A stretch of DNA of 26,591 bases from an uncultured Anaerostipes sp. (GTDB taxonomy: Bacteria > Bacillota > Clostridia > Lachnospirales > Lachnospiraceae): contig CAAEIR010000077.1 of assembly GCA_900756035.1 (NCBI GenBank), positions 1 through 26,591 on the forward strand. The letters run 5' to 3'. The notes beneath the pieces are model-generated. The model searched no databases and had not been told where the DNA came from. It saw nothing but the letters and a program-made list of their open reading frames with translations. Both the position numbers and the translations under genes were made by a program. Of the stretch, positions 14,475 through 22,990 are shown piece by piece; position 1 is the first letter of the stretch; each line of letters begins with the position of its first letter.

Positions 14475-15530
14475 TTAACCGATATATCGTTCTATTACTT
14501 TTTTGACTGTTGTCATTTCTCTGCACTTCCAGGCATCTGCTCCACAAAAGAGAAGAGCATCATCTATTTTCCCTTCCACTGCATTAATCAGCCCCTGAGA
14601 TATACAATACAATGTCTCCGCAGGTTTACAATGTTCCATACAGCGATAACAATGCTCCGGCACAATCCTGCCTTTCTCTTTTACTTTCTCAATAAAGGCA
14701 TTACGGATTGCTCTTCCCGGAAGTCCCACAGGACTCTGTACAATGACAATATCCTCTTTTTTACAATTTAAGTAAGCATCTTTGTAAGCCTGACTGGCAT
14801 CACATTCTTCTGTTACCACAAACGGCGTGGCAATCTGAATCCCGGATGCTCCCATTTCAAGATAATGTTCCATCTCCGCTTTGTCGGAAATACCGCCGGC
14901 AACAATCACCGGAATCTTTTTCTCGTATTTTTCCTCATAGGGTTTTACCATCTCTAGAATTTTCTCAATATCCGCATCATGCTTTTCATTGATCTTCTGA
15001 TCCATCAGCTCATTGTACTTAAATCCAAGATGTCCTCCCGCCTTAGGCCCTTCTATGATGATTGCATCCGGCACCGTCTTATATTTCCGATCCCACAGTT
15101 TTAAGATAACTCTGACTGATTTCTCAGGGGAGACAATCGGAACCAGTTTTGTCGCTGCTCCTTTTGCGATCGCCGGCAGATCTGCAGGCAGTCCCGCTCC
15201 TGTAATAATTAAATCAATCCCGTTTGCAATCGCCTCTTTCACATAAGCTGCATAATTTCTTGTAACAGCCATAATATTAATTCCGAGGATTCCTCCTCCG
15301 GCAATTTCTCTGGCTCTTCGAATATGTTTTCCAATGGCTCTCAGATTTGCTTTTTCCGGATCTTTCATAAAATCTTTTTCTTTATACCCAATCTGTGCCG
15401 CTGATAAAACTCCGATTCCACCTTCTTTTGCAACTGCTCCCGCAAGGGAACTTAAACTGACTCCAATCCCCATACCACCCTGTACGATTGGCAGAGCCGG
15501 GGATAAATCTCCAATTTTTAATGGTTTCAC
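14475..15530 (-). CDS. FabK/nitronate-monooxygenase-family flavoprotein, probable enoyl-ACP reductase
   Basis: TIM-barrel FMN protein (351 aa) of the 2-nitropropane dioxygenase family that includes the enoyl-ACP reductase FabK. PIVQGGMGIG, GAGLPADL, EGPKAGGHLG with the conserved His, VAGGIS and GIQIATPFVVTEE are visible. The GTG start at 15530 is chosen because GGAGGA lies 6 nt upstream, 14 nt after the accA stop. An ATG 12 codons earlier lies inside accA and has a poor site. The C-terminus carries C294-x2-C297-x3-C301-x7-C309, which standard FabK lacks and which could bind Zn or Fe-S. No other enoyl-ACP reductase is in the operon, so it is the best candidate for that step (inference). A nitronate monooxygenase is the alternative. 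Confidence 0.8.
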   Translation of the reverse strand: MKPLKIGDLSPALPIVQGGMGIGVSLSSLAGAVAKEGGIGVLSAAQIGYKEKDFMKDPEKANLRAIGKHIRRAREIAGGGILGINIMAVTRNYAAYVKEAIANGIDLIITGAGLPADLPAIAKGAATKLVPIVSPEKSVRVILKLWDRKYKTVPDAIIIEGPKAGGHLGFKYNELMDQKINEKHDADIEKILEMVKPYEEKYEKKIPVIVAGGISDKAEMEHYLEMGASGIQIATPFVVTEECDASQAYKDAYLNCKKEDIVIVQSPVGLPGRAIRNAFIEKVKEKGRIVPEHCYRCMEHCKPAETLYCISQGLINAVEGKIDDALLFCGADAWKCREMTTVKKVIERYIG

Positions 15531-15543
15531 GTTATTTCCTCCG

Positions 15544-16341
15544 CTAAAATTTTCGGAATCTTTCATATCTCTGATTTACAATCTCTTCCGGTGTCATTTT
15601 GTCGTATCTGGAAATGAAATCCAGAATCATTTCCTTCATATTTTCAGAGATTTCAAGAATATTATCAATGCATGCCGGTTCCGGCTCCTTGATTACCTGC
15701 TCGACAATCCCCAGTTCTTTTAAATCCTGCGCCATAATTTTCATGACTTTCGCAGCTTCTGAAGCACGATTTCCGTCTTTCCATAAAATCGCCGCAAAAC
15801 CTTCCGGTGATAATACAGAATAGGTTGAATTTTCCATACTCCAAACTTCATTTCCAACAGCCATGGCAATGGCACCACCGCTTCCTCCTTCTCCAATCAT
15901 AATTGAAAGGATCGGAACTTTAATATTGGACATTTCAAAAAGATTGCGTGCAATCGCCTCTCCAACTCCGCCTTCCTCTGCTTCCAGTCCGCAGAAAGCC
16001 CCCGGTGTATCTACAAATAATATAATCGGACGATGGAATTTTTCAGCCTGCTTCATCAAACGCAGTGATTTGCGATATCCTTCCGGTGATGGCATACCAA
16101 AATTACGCTTGATATTCTCTTTTGTTGAGCGCCCCTTCTGTTGTCCGATTACTGTGACCGGTCTTCCCCCGATAGATGCCAGTCCTCCGACAATTGCTTT
16201 ATCATCTCCAAAATGACGATCTCCGTGCAATGACATATAACGTTCAAAAATTGTAGAAATATAATCAAGACTTGTCGGCCGTTCCGGAGATCTGGAAATT
16301 TGAACTCTTTCCCATGGTGTAAAATTATTATTCATATTCAC
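15544..16341 (-). CDS. accA: Acetyl-CoA carboxylase carboxyltransferase subunit alpha
   Basis: Alpha half of the carboxyltransferase (265 aa), which with AccD transfers CO2 from biotinyl-AccB to acetyl-CoA to make malonyl-CoA. YMSLHGDRHFGDD, VIGQQKGR, FVDTPGAFCGLEAEE, GEGGSGGAIA and the SPEGFAAILWKD segment are all characteristic. It lacks the N-terminal extension of the E. coli protein, as is common in Firmicutes. The start overlaps the accD stop by 14 nt; an ATG two codons later is equally possible. The overlap suggests coupled, equimolar translation with accD. Confidence 0.97.
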   Translation of the reverse strand: MNMNNNFTPWERVQISRSPERPTSLDYISTIFERYMSLHGDRHFGDDKAIVGGLASIGGRPVTVIGQQKGRSTKENIKRNFGMPSPEGYRKSLRLMKQAEKFHRPIILFVDTPGAFCGLEAEEGGVGEAIARNLFEMSNIKVPILSIMIGEGGSGGAIAMAVGNEVWSMENSTYSVLSPEGFAAILWKDGNRASEAAKVMKIMAQDLKELGIVEQVIKEPEPACIDNILEISENMKEMILDFISRYDKMTPEEIVNQRYERFRKF

Positions 16342-17209
16342 AACTCCTTATGATAGTAACCAGAACTTTACGCAGATTTTTACGTTCCACAATCTTATCC
16401 ACAAATCCGTGTTCCAGCAAAAACTCTGATCTCTGGAATCCTTCCGGAAGTTTCTGTCCGATAGTCTGCTCTATTACACGCGGTCCCGCAAAACCAATCA
16501 GGGCTCCCGGCTCCGCCAAAATTACATCGCCGAGCATAGCAAAACTTGCCGTTACTCCTCCTGTCGTCGGATCTGTCAATACTGTAATATACAGAAGTCC
16601 CGCTTCATCATGGCGTCTTAAAGCCGCAGATGTCTTTGCCATCTGCATCAGAGAAACAATTCCCTCCTGCATTCTTGCGCCGCCGGAACAGGTAAAGATA
16701 ATCACAGGAAGTCTCTGTTCGGTTGCTTTTTCTACCGCACGGGCAATTTTTTCCCCGACAACCTCCCCCATGCTTCCCATCATAAAGTCTGCTCCCATAA
16801 CGGCAATCACTACATCCTTTCCGCTGATTTTTCCTTTTCCGGTTATTACAGCTTCATCCAGATTTGTAACAGACCTCTGCCGCTCCAGTTTGTTTTTGTA
16901 CCCCGGAAAATTCAGTGGGTCGCTGGTTTCCATCTTTGCATCCCATTCTTCAAAGGTATCTTTATCGAGAACCATTGCAATTCTTGTTCTCGGACGAATT
17001 CTAAAATAATTCCCGCAAAAAGGACATACCGAATAGTTCTCAATTAAATCCTCATTATAAACAGGTTTCCCGCAGGAAGTACATTTTTGAAACAGACCTT
17101 CCGGCGCCTGAAATTCTAAAAGTGTGTCTTTTGCCTTGCGCACCCTCTCTGCCTGCATTACTTCCTGAGGTGTTAATGTCCGTTTTTTAAACATATCTTT
17201 TAATGACAT
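16328..17209 (-). CDS. accD: Acetyl-CoA carboxylase carboxyltransferase subunit beta
   Basis: Beta half of the carboxyltransferase (293 aa). The N-terminal zinc ribbon is intact: C43 and C46 (CTSC), C62 and C65 (CPFC). The crotonase-like fold follows, with VITGKGKI, FMMGSMGEVVGEKI, CSGGARMQEG and GGVTASFAMLGD. GGTGAAGAG lies before the ATG. It follows accC by 36 nt and overlaps accA. Confidence 0.97.
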   Translation of the reverse strand: MSLKDMFKKRTLTPQEVMQAERVRKAKDTLLEFQAPEGLFQKCTSCGKPVYNEDLIENYSVCPFCGNYFRIRPRTRIAMVLDKDTFEEWDAKMETSDPLNFPGYKNKLERQRSVTNLDEAVITGKGKISGKDVVIAVMGADFMMGSMGEVVGEKIARAVEKATEQRLPVIIFTCSGGARMQEGIVSLMQMAKTSAALRRHDEAGLLYITVLTDPTTGGVTASFAMLGDVILAEPGALIGFAGPRVIEQTIGQKLPEGFQRSEFLLEHGFVDKIVERKNLRKVLVTIIRSCEYE

Positions 17210-17245
17210 TTCTCTTCACCCTAGCTTTCTGTTGCCATTTTCATC

Positions 17246-18607
17246 CTACGCCTTTTTCTCTTCCAGCTCCTTTTGGAATCTTTCAATAAATCCAGTATCC
17301 AGATTTCCTTTGATAAACTCCGGATGATTGATAATTTCATACTGATAGTCAATATTGGTCTTAATTCCTTCCAAAACCAGTTCTCCAAGAGCATTCCGAA
17401 GTTTACGCAATGCCAGTTCACGATTTTTATCATAGACAATCAATTTTGCTACCATAGAATCATAAAACGGCGGAATCTCATATCCCGCAAACAAAGCAGA
17501 ATCGATTCGAACTCCTTTTCCTCCCGGAAAATGTATATTCGTCACTGTGCCCGGACTTGGACGAAAATCATGTTCTGTATCTTCTGCATTGATTCTCACC
17601 TCAATCGCATGCCCGTGAACCTGGATCTCCTCCTGACTATATGTCAGATGCTGTCCTGCCGCAATTCGAATCTGCTCCCGGATCAGGTCAATTCCTGTAA
17701 CCCATTCTGTCACCGGATGTTCTACCTGAATTCTCGTATTCATTTCAATAAAGTAGAAATCTCCGTGTTTATCTCTCAGAAACTCAATCGTTCCGGCACT
17801 ATAATATTCTGCTGCCTTTGCCGCTTTTACAGCAATCTCTCCCATTTTCTCCCGGGTTTCTTCATCAATCGCCGGAGACGGAGATTCTTCAATCAGTTTC
17901 TGATGCCTTCTCTGAATAGAACAATCACGCTCTCCAAGATGTACGACATTCCCATATTTATCCGCAAGAATCTGAAACTCAATATGGCGAGGATCTTCGA
18001 TATATTTTTCAATATACATTGTTCCATCGCCAAAAGCATTCTCTGCTTCCAGTTTTGCAGTCTCAAAAGTATGCTCGAATTCCTCTGCACAGGCGCACAC
18101 ACGCATTCCTTTTCCGCCTCCGCCTGCGGAAGCCTTAATCATAACAGGATATCCCATCTCATCCGCAATCTTCTGTCCGGCTGCTGCTTCATAAACAGCG
18201 TCTTTTGTTCCCGGAACTACCGGAACACCTGCCTCGATCATTGTTTTTCTGGCTTCTGATTTGTTTCCCATCCGGTCGATAATCTCCGCAGATGGTCCGA
18301 TAAAGGTAATATTACACTTTTCGCACATCCGCACAAACTTGCTGTTTTCTGACAGAAATCCAAACCCCGGATGAATTGCATCTGCACCGACAGCCATTGC
18401 TGCTCCAATGACACGTTCCATATCCAGATAGCTGTCTTTCGCCGGAGCCGGTCCAATACAGACAGTCTCATCTGCCAGCTGTGCATGTAATGCATCCCGA
18501 TCTGCCTCAGAACAGATTGCCACAGATATGATATCCATTTCACGACAGGCACGAATGATTCGGACTGCGATTTCTCCTCTGTTTGCAATTAAAATCTTCT
18601 TAAACAT
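17246..18607 (-). CDS. accC: Biotin carboxylase
   Basis: ATP-grasp biotin carboxylase (453 aa) that carboxylates the biotin on AccB with bicarbonate and ATP. It starts MFKKILIANRGEIAVRI at 18607 with AGAGGGTG upstream; an in-frame TTG eight codons earlier overlaps the end of the upstream gene region and is less likely. The Gly-rich ATP loop AGGGGKGMR lies at 161-169, with RDCSIQRRHQKLIEE, FIEMNTRIQVEHPVTE and the catalytic/biotin-site residues RINAED all present. It lies 16 nt after fabZ. Confidence 0.97.
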   Translation of the reverse strand: MFKKILIANRGEIAVRIIRACREMDIISVAICSEADRDALHAQLADETVCIGPAPAKDSYLDMERVIGAAMAVGADAIHPGFGFLSENSKFVRMCEKCNITFIGPSAEIIDRMGNKSEARKTMIEAGVPVVPGTKDAVYEAAAGQKIADEMGYPVMIKASAGGGGKGMRVCACAEEFEHTFETAKLEAENAFGDGTMYIEKYIEDPRHIEFQILADKYGNVVHLGERDCSIQRRHQKLIEESPSPAIDEETREKMGEIAVKAAKAAEYYSAGTIEFLRDKHGDFYFIEMNTRIQVEHPVTEWVTGIDLIREQIRIAAGQHLTYSQEEIQVHGHAIEVRINAEDTEHDFRPSPGTVTNIHFPGGKGVRIDSALFAGYEIPPFYDSMVAKLIVYDKNRELALRKLRNALGELVLEGIKTNIDYQYEIINHPEFIKGNLDTGFIERFQKELEEKKA

Positions 18608-18623
18608 TAAGAAACACCCTCTC

Positions 18624-19046
18624 TTATCCAATCATAAATGTGATTTCAGCAGATGCAACCATCTTTCCATCTACTTTTGCAGTTCCTTTTGCAACCCCTA
18701 CCGGGCCTTTCACCTTTATCATCTCAACTTCCAGAGACAACACATCTCCCGGAACAACTTTGCCACGGAATTTTGCTTTATTTACGCCGCCGAGAAATGC
18801 AATTTTTCCCTGATATTCTTCTGCCGATAATGCGCAGACAGCTCCTGTCTGTGCCAGTGCTTCGATAATCAAAACCCCCGGCATCACCGGTTCCTGTGGA
18901 AAATGTCCTGCAAAAAATGGTTCATTGTATGTAACACATTTCTTTCCGACAATGCGTTTCCCCTCTTCCATTTCCTCAATGCGGTCCACCAGTAAAAACG
19001 GACTTCTATGAGGAATAATTTTCATAATATCTTTTATATCTAACAT
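18624..19046 (-). CDS. fabZ: 3-hydroxyacyl-ACP dehydratase
   Basis: Hot-dog-fold dehydratase (140 aa) that forms trans-2-enoyl-ACP from 3-hydroxyacyl-ACP. IPHRSPFLLVDR, the catalytic H48 in FAGHFP and E62 in PGVLIIEALAQ are present. No FabA-type isomerase or second dehydratase is seen, so the source of unsaturated fatty acids is not explained here. The gene follows accB by 13 nt. Confidence 0.97.
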   Translation of the reverse strand: MLDIKDIMKIIPHRSPFLLVDRIEEMEEGKRIVGKKCVTYNEPFFAGHFPQEPVMPGVLIIEALAQTGAVCALSAEEYQGKIAFLGGVNKAKFRGKVVPGDVLSLEVEMIKVKGPVGVAKGTAKVDGKMVASAEITFMIG

Positions 19047-19059
19047 CCTGATTTCTCTC

Positions 19060-19512
19060 CTATTGAATCACAACCAGCGGCTGACCGTACTCTACCATCT
19101 CACCATTTTCTACAAGAATTGCTGCAACAGTTCCATCGTATTCGCTCTCCACTTCATTCATAAGCTTCATAGCTTCTACAATTCCGATAACCTGCCCTTT
19201 TTTAACCGTATCACCTACAGATACAAACGGATCTGCTCCCTCAGATGGTGCACAATAAAAGGTTCCGACTAATGGAGCTTTGATTGTATTTCCTTCGACT
19301 GTATCTTCCTTACTCTCTGCCTTTTCTACAACCTGTGTCTCAACAGGTACAGAAGATGGAATTACCGTCTGAACAGGCATTTGAGAAATTTCCGCAATTT
19401 TTGCTTTTTTCTTCGCAATGCGAACAGAAAATTCATCATTTTCATATTCAAATTCATCGATCTCAGCTTCTGACACTGCCTGGATCAACTCTTTCATTTC
19501 TTTTATTTTCAT
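19060..19512 (-). CDS. accB: Biotin carboxyl carrier protein of acetyl-CoA carboxylase
   Basis: BCCP (150 aa). It has an N-terminal KIKEMKELIQ helix region, a Ser/Val/Glu/Pro-rich flexible linker at about 45-75, then the biotinyl domain with K116 in EAMKLMNEVES and the thumb segment FYCAPSEGADPFVSVGD. The start at 19512 is chosen over a TTG two codons earlier because AGGAGG lies 9 nt upstream. It lies 13 nt after fabF. Confidence 0.97.
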   Translation of the reverse strand: MKIKEMKELIQAVSEAEIDEFEYENDEFSVRIAKKKAKIAEISQMPVQTVIPSSVPVETQVVEKAESKEDTVEGNTIKAPLVGTFYCAPSEGADPFVSVGDTVKKGQVIGIVEAMKLMNEVESEYDGTVAAILVENGEMVEYGQPLVVIQ

Positions 19513-19525
19513 CGTCAAAGACCTC

Positions 19526-20770
19526 CTAATCCTCGAATTTTTTCACCAGAAGTGTTGCATTATGTCCGCCAAATCCCAGAGAATTGCTCATAACATAATC
19601 AACGCTGCGGTCTGTCACCGGCTCTAATGTATAATCAAGATCACACTCTTCATCTGCAACCTTTAGCCCAACCGTCGGGTGAATATAATTTTCTTCGACA
19701 GACTTCACACAAGTAATAAATTCAATTGCTCCTGCTGCTCCGAGTCCATGTCCGATCATAGATTTTGTGGAACTGATTTTCACATTGTATGCGTGTTCCC
19801 CAAGAGCTTTCTTTATTGCCATTGTCTCAAACAAATCATTGGCATGAGTACTTGTTCCATGTGCATTAATATAATCAATCTGTTCCGGTTTTATTTCTGC
19901 TTCTTCCATAGCAAATTCCATAGCTCTTGCAGCGCCTTCTCCGTCTTCTGCCGGAGAAGTAATATGAAATGCATCACTGGTCGCACCATATCCCACAAGT
20001 TCTGCCAGAATCTGAGCGCCTCTTGCCTGTGCATGCTCAAGACTCTCAAGCACTACGACTCCCGCACCTTCTCCAATAACAAATCCGTCTCTCTCTTTAT
20101 CAAACGGAATAGATGCTCTATTCGGATCATCAGAACCACTAAGAGCAGTCAAAGCCGCAAATCCACCCACTGCTACCGGTGTCACTGCTGCTTCTGTTCC
20201 ACCTGCAACCATAACATCTGCCTCACCGATCTGAATAGCACGGTATGCTTCTCCGATGGATTGAGTTCCGGTCGCACATGCAGTTACTACATTGATACTT
20301 TTTCCACGAAGTCCAAAGGCAATGGATACATTACCGGCAGCCATATTAGAAATCATCATCGGAACAGCCAATGGTTTCACTCTCTTTGGTCCTTTTGTGT
20401 CAATCACTCTGGTTGTTGCCTCTACCATCTGAAGACTTCCTACTCCGGAACCTATAGAAACACCGATTTTGGCTGTATCTTCTTTTTCAAGATCTAATTT
20501 TGCATCCTCAATCGCTTCCTTTGTTGCAGCTACCGCATACTGTGAAAACAGTTCCATACGTCTTGCGGCTTTTGCATCCATATAATCTTTCCCTTTGAAG
20601 TCTTTGACTTCTGCTGCCAGATGTGCCTTATATTCTGACGCATCAAAATGGGTAATCGGACCAAATCCAATCTTCTGTGCCTTAATACTGTCCCAAAATT
20701 CTTCTACACTGTTTCCGATCGGGGTAATTGCTCCCATACCGGTTACAACGACTCTCTTCAAATTTTTCAT
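19526..20770 (-). CDS. fabF: 3-oxoacyl-ACP synthase II
   Basis: Elongating beta-ketoacyl-ACP synthase (414 aa). The Cys-His-His triad is visible as C165 (VTACATGTQ), H304 (NAHGTSTHAND) and H341 (KSMIGHGLGAAG). GFVIGEGAGVVVLE and the C-terminal NSLGFGGHNATL are typical of KAS II. With fabH absent from the window, initiation must be encoded elsewhere. It follows fabG by 15 nt. Confidence 0.97.
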   Translation of the reverse strand: MKNLKRVVVTGMGAITPIGNSVEEFWDSIKAQKIGFGPITHFDASEYKAHLAAEVKDFKGKDYMDAKAARRMELFSQYAVAATKEAIEDAKLDLEKEDTAKIGVSIGSGVGSLQMVEATTRVIDTKGPKRVKPLAVPMMISNMAAGNVSIAFGLRGKSINVVTACATGTQSIGEAYRAIQIGEADVMVAGGTEAAVTPVAVGGFAALTALSGSDDPNRASIPFDKERDGFVIGEGAGVVVLESLEHAQARGAQILAELVGYGATSDAFHITSPAEDGEGAARAMEFAMEEAEIKPEQIDYINAHGTSTHANDLFETMAIKKALGEHAYNVKISSTKSMIGHGLGAAGAIEFITCVKSVEENYIHPTVGLKVADEECDLDYTLEPVTDRSVDYVMSNSLGFGGHNATLLVKKFED

Positions 20771-20785
20771 TAATTTTATTCTCCT

Positions 20786-21526
20786 TTACATTCCCATTCC
20801 GCCGTCTACACTAATTGTCTGACCCGTAATGTAGGATGCCTTATCTGATGCAAGAAAAGCTACGGTTTCCGCAATATCTTTTGTTTTTCCCATTCTTTTT
20901 AATGGAATTGTAGAAAGCAGTCCTTCTTTTACATCTTCAGGCAGAATGTCTGTCATCTCAGTTTCAATAAATCCAGGTGCAATCGCATTTACTGTAATCC
21001 CTCTGGATCCAAGTTCTCTTGCCAGAGATTTTGTCATTCCGATTATTCCTGCTTTTGACGCACAATAATTCACCTGTCCCGCATTTCCCATAACTCCGGA
21101 TACGGAAGACATATTGATGATATGACCAGATCTCTGTTTTAACATAATTCGTGAAACATGTTTCATGCAGTTAAATGCACCTTTTAAATTCACCTCAATG
21201 ACTTTATCAAATTCCTCTTCACTCATTTTTAAAATAAGATTATCTTTTGTTATTCCTGCGTTATTCACAAGAATATCAATAGAGCCAAATTCTTTCTTTA
21301 TGGAGGTCATCATCTCTTTTGCGACTTCAAAGTCTGAGACATCTCCCTGGTATGCAACGGCATTTCCTCCGGCTTCTGTAATTTCCCGAACAACATCTTC
21401 TGCCTTTTCTTTAGAGCCGCAGTAATTTACAATCACAGTGGCACCATAGCCGGCAAGAGTCAATGCTGTCTCACGCCCTATTCCACGACTTGCTCCTGTT
21501 ACTACTGCAATTTTTTCCTTTAACAT
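20786..21526 (-). CDS. fabG: 3-oxoacyl-ACP reductase
   Basis: Short-chain dehydrogenase (246 aa) that reduces 3-oxoacyl-ACP with NADPH. The TGASRGIGRE cofactor loop at 10-19, NNAG at 88-91, the catalytic S141, Y154 and K158 (YCASK) and the C-terminal ITGQTISVDGGMGM are present. The ATG overlaps the end of fabD by 7 nt, which indicates translational coupling. Confidence 0.97.
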   Translation of the reverse strand: MLKEKIAVVTGASRGIGRETALTLAGYGATVIVNYCGSKEKAEDVVREITEAGGNAVAYQGDVSDFEVAKEMMTSIKKEFGSIDILVNNAGITKDNLILKMSEEEFDKVIEVNLKGAFNCMKHVSRIMLKQRSGHIINMSSVSGVMGNAGQVNYCASKAGIIGMTKSLARELGSRGITVNAIAPGFIETEMTDILPEDVKEGLLSTIPLKRMGKTKDIAETVAFLASDKASYITGQTISVDGGMGM

Positions 21527-22446
21527 CCCAGAATCTCCTTCACTTTTTCCAAATCTTCTACTTTTGCAACATTAATAGCTTTCACATTTCGATTGATCTT
21601 ACGCATAAAGCCGCATAATGTTTTTCCCGGACCAATTTCAATAAAAGTATCTGCTCCATCTTCTATCATCTTCTCTATGGATTGTTCCCATCGTACAGAA
21701 GAATAAACCTGTTTTCCGAGGAGATCCTTTACCACATCTGCCTCTGAAACGATCTCTGCCGTAGTATTGGATACATAAGGTACAGAAGGATCCTTTACTT
21801 CAACTTCTGAAAGAACTGTAAGCAGCTTCTCTCCTGCTTCTTTTAACATTGGAGAATGGAACGGGCCGCTTACTTTCAACGGAAGAACTCTCTTGGCTCC
21901 CGCCTCTTTCAGAGCTTCTCCCGCCAGTTTTACAGCCTCTGCTTCTCCGGAAATTACAATCTGTCCCGGACAGTTATAATTGGCAATAGTTACAATTCCT
22001 TCAACGTTTGGTAAAACCGCCTCAATTTCTTCTTTTTTCATTCCGAGAACCGCTGACATGGCTCCCTCTCCTGCCGGAACGGTATCCTGCATCAGAATTC
22101 CTCTCTGTCTTACCACTTTTACAGCATCTGTAAAACTCATTACACCGGATGCCACCAAAGCACAATACTCCCCAAGGCTTAACCCGGCAGTTAAATCTGG
22201 TTTCAATCCCATCTCATCTAACTTTTTCAAAATTGCCACGCTGGCTGTCACCATCGCCGCCTGTGTATATTCTGTAATATGAATCTCTTCATTTTCCTCA
22301 AAACAAAGCTTTTTCACATCAATATCCAAAACTTCATTTGCCTGATCAAAAATTTCTCTGCTGCACGCAAAAGAATCATAGAAATCCTTTCCCATACCAA
22401 CATACTGCGCTCCCTGTCCCGGAAACATAAATACGATTTTACCCAT
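21520..22446 (-). CDS. fabD: Malonyl-CoA:ACP transacylase
   Basis: Acyltransferase (308 aa) that moves malonyl from CoA to ACP. PGQGAQYVGMGKD opens the protein. The nucleophile is S90 (GLSLGEY, where most bacteria have GHSLGEY), the partner is H197 (VSGPFHSPM), and R115 (RQRG) should bind the malonyl carboxylate. The ATG at 22446 has AGGTGAGG just upstream; an in-frame extension to 22533 runs through the intergenic operator and is not credible. It is the first gene after the acpP terminator. Confidence 0.96.
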   Translation of the reverse strand: MGKIVFMFPGQGAQYVGMGKDFYDSFACSREIFDQANEVLDIDVKKLCFEENEEIHITEYTQAAMVTASVAILKKLDEMGLKPDLTAGLSLGEYCALVASGVMSFTDAVKVVRQRGILMQDTVPAGEGAMSAVLGMKKEEIEAVLPNVEGIVTIANYNCPGQIVISGEAEAVKLAGEALKEAGAKRVLPLKVSGPFHSPMLKEAGEKLLTVLSEVEVKDPSVPYVSNTTAEIVSEADVVKDLLGKQVYSSVRWEQSIEKMIEDGADTFIEIGPGKTLCGFMRKINRNVKAINVAKVEDLEKVKEILGC

Positions 22447-22519
22447 AATCCTCACCTCGCAAATCACAAGTTGTTCAAACACAAACCCAATCGAAAAAAC
22501 TTTGTGCTTGTTCAAATTT

Positions 22520-22536
22520 AGTTTGAGTTTCAAAAT
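22520..22536. promoter_or_regulatory. FabT-like operator between acpP and fabD
   Basis: AGTTTGAGTTTCAAAAT has the palindromic TTTGA-N3-TCAAA core of FabT sites. It lies between the acpP terminator and fabD, 74 bp before the fabD ATG. I cannot place a clear -10/-35 pair around it. Confidence 0.6.
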
Positions 22537-22545
22537 ATCTTCCTC

Positions 22546-22580
22546 AAAAAATTGACTTATAACATTCCGTTATAAGCCAA
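22546..22580 (-). terminator. Intrinsic terminator after acpP
   Basis: TTGACTTATAAC (22552-22563) and GTTATAAGCCAA (22569-22580) form a 12-bp stem with one G-U pair and a 5-nt loop. On the minus strand six T follow (22551-22546). It should release acpP as a separate short transcript, with read-through or a second promoter feeding fabD. Confidence 0.8.
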
Positions 22581-22593
22581 TCTTATAGAATAC

Positions 22594-22827
22594 TTAGTCT
22601 TCTACACCTTTGTCTTTTAAGTAATTGATTACATCTTCCACTGTATTCAGCTCTGCAAGATCGTCAGATGGAATCTCAACATCATATTCTTCTTCTAATG
22701 CCATGACTAATTCAAACAAGTCTAATGAATCAGCTTCCAGGTCATCTTTGAAAGAAGCCTCTAATGTAACTTCATCCTCACTTACACTTAACTGTTCTGC
22801 AATGATCTCTTTCATCTTCTCTAACAT
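22594..22827 (-). CDS. acpP: Acyl carrier protein
   Basis: Small acidic carrier (77 aa) that holds growing acyl chains on 4'-phosphopantetheine at S34 in the EADSLDLFELVMALEEEYD-type helix-II motif. AAGGAG lies before the ATG. It stands first in the fatty-acid locus with two promoters and its own terminator, which fits the high ACP level needed by the pathway. Confidence 0.97.
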   Translation of the reverse strand: MLEKMKEIIAEQLSVSEDEVTLEASFKDDLEADSLDLFELVMALEEEYDVEIPSDDLAELNTVEDVINYLKDKGVED

Positions 22828-22855
22828 AATCGTTCTCCTTCATACTTCTTAACTT

Positions 22856-22872
22856 AGTTTGATTCTCAAAGT
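22856..22872. promoter_or_regulatory. FabT-like operator at the acpP promoter
   Basis: AGTTTGATTCTCAAAGT is a close match to the FabT palindrome (TTTGA-N3-TCAAA core). It overlaps the 3' end of the -10 element of the proximal acpP promoter, a position suited to repression by FabT with acyl-ACP. The fabT gene itself is not in the window. Confidence 0.72.
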
Positions 22873-22899
22873 ATACATTCATCTACCTTTGCTTGTCAA
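22870..22899 (-). promoter_or_regulatory. Proximal acpP promoter (P2)
   Basis: On the minus strand TTGACA (22899-22894) and TATACT (22875-22870) are separated by 18 bp, 43 bp before the acpP ATG, and the -10 abuts the FabT-like site. Confidence 0.75.
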
Positions 22900-22923
22900 G
22901 CATTCCTGCAGATTTACTCCTAT

Positions 22924-22952
22924 ATTATACTAAGGACTGTTAAAATATGCAA
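22924..22952 (-). promoter_or_regulatory. Distal acpP promoter (P1)
   Basis: On the minus strand TTGCAT (22952-22947) and a perfect TATAAT (22929-22924) are separated by 17 bp. It lies upstream of P2, and transcripts from it would cross the FabT-like site. Confidence 0.6.
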
Positions 22953-22990
22953 GTAAATCCAGTAGTTGAATCTTATGTTTTTTCCATGTT

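Noticed and set aside
17273..18259. A 328-codon open frame on the plus strand
   Set aside because: It lies wholly antisense to accC, has no ribosome binding site, and its product is a Cys/His/Phe/Asn-rich sequence without recognisable motifs, typical of the complement of a real gene.
19679..20497. A 272-codon open frame on the plus strand
   Set aside because: It is antisense to fabF, with a low-complexity Cys/Ser/His-rich product and no start signal.
22447..22533. N-terminal extension of fabD
   Set aside because: The extra 29 codons start at the edge of the FabT-like site and have no ribosome binding site, whereas the ATG at 22446 has one and begins with the conserved FabD N-terminus.
22856..22872. 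FapR operator for the fatty-acid genes
   Set aside because: The site has the TTTGA-N3-TCAAA palindrome of FabT rather than a FapR-type sequence, and no fapR or plsX neighbours are present.
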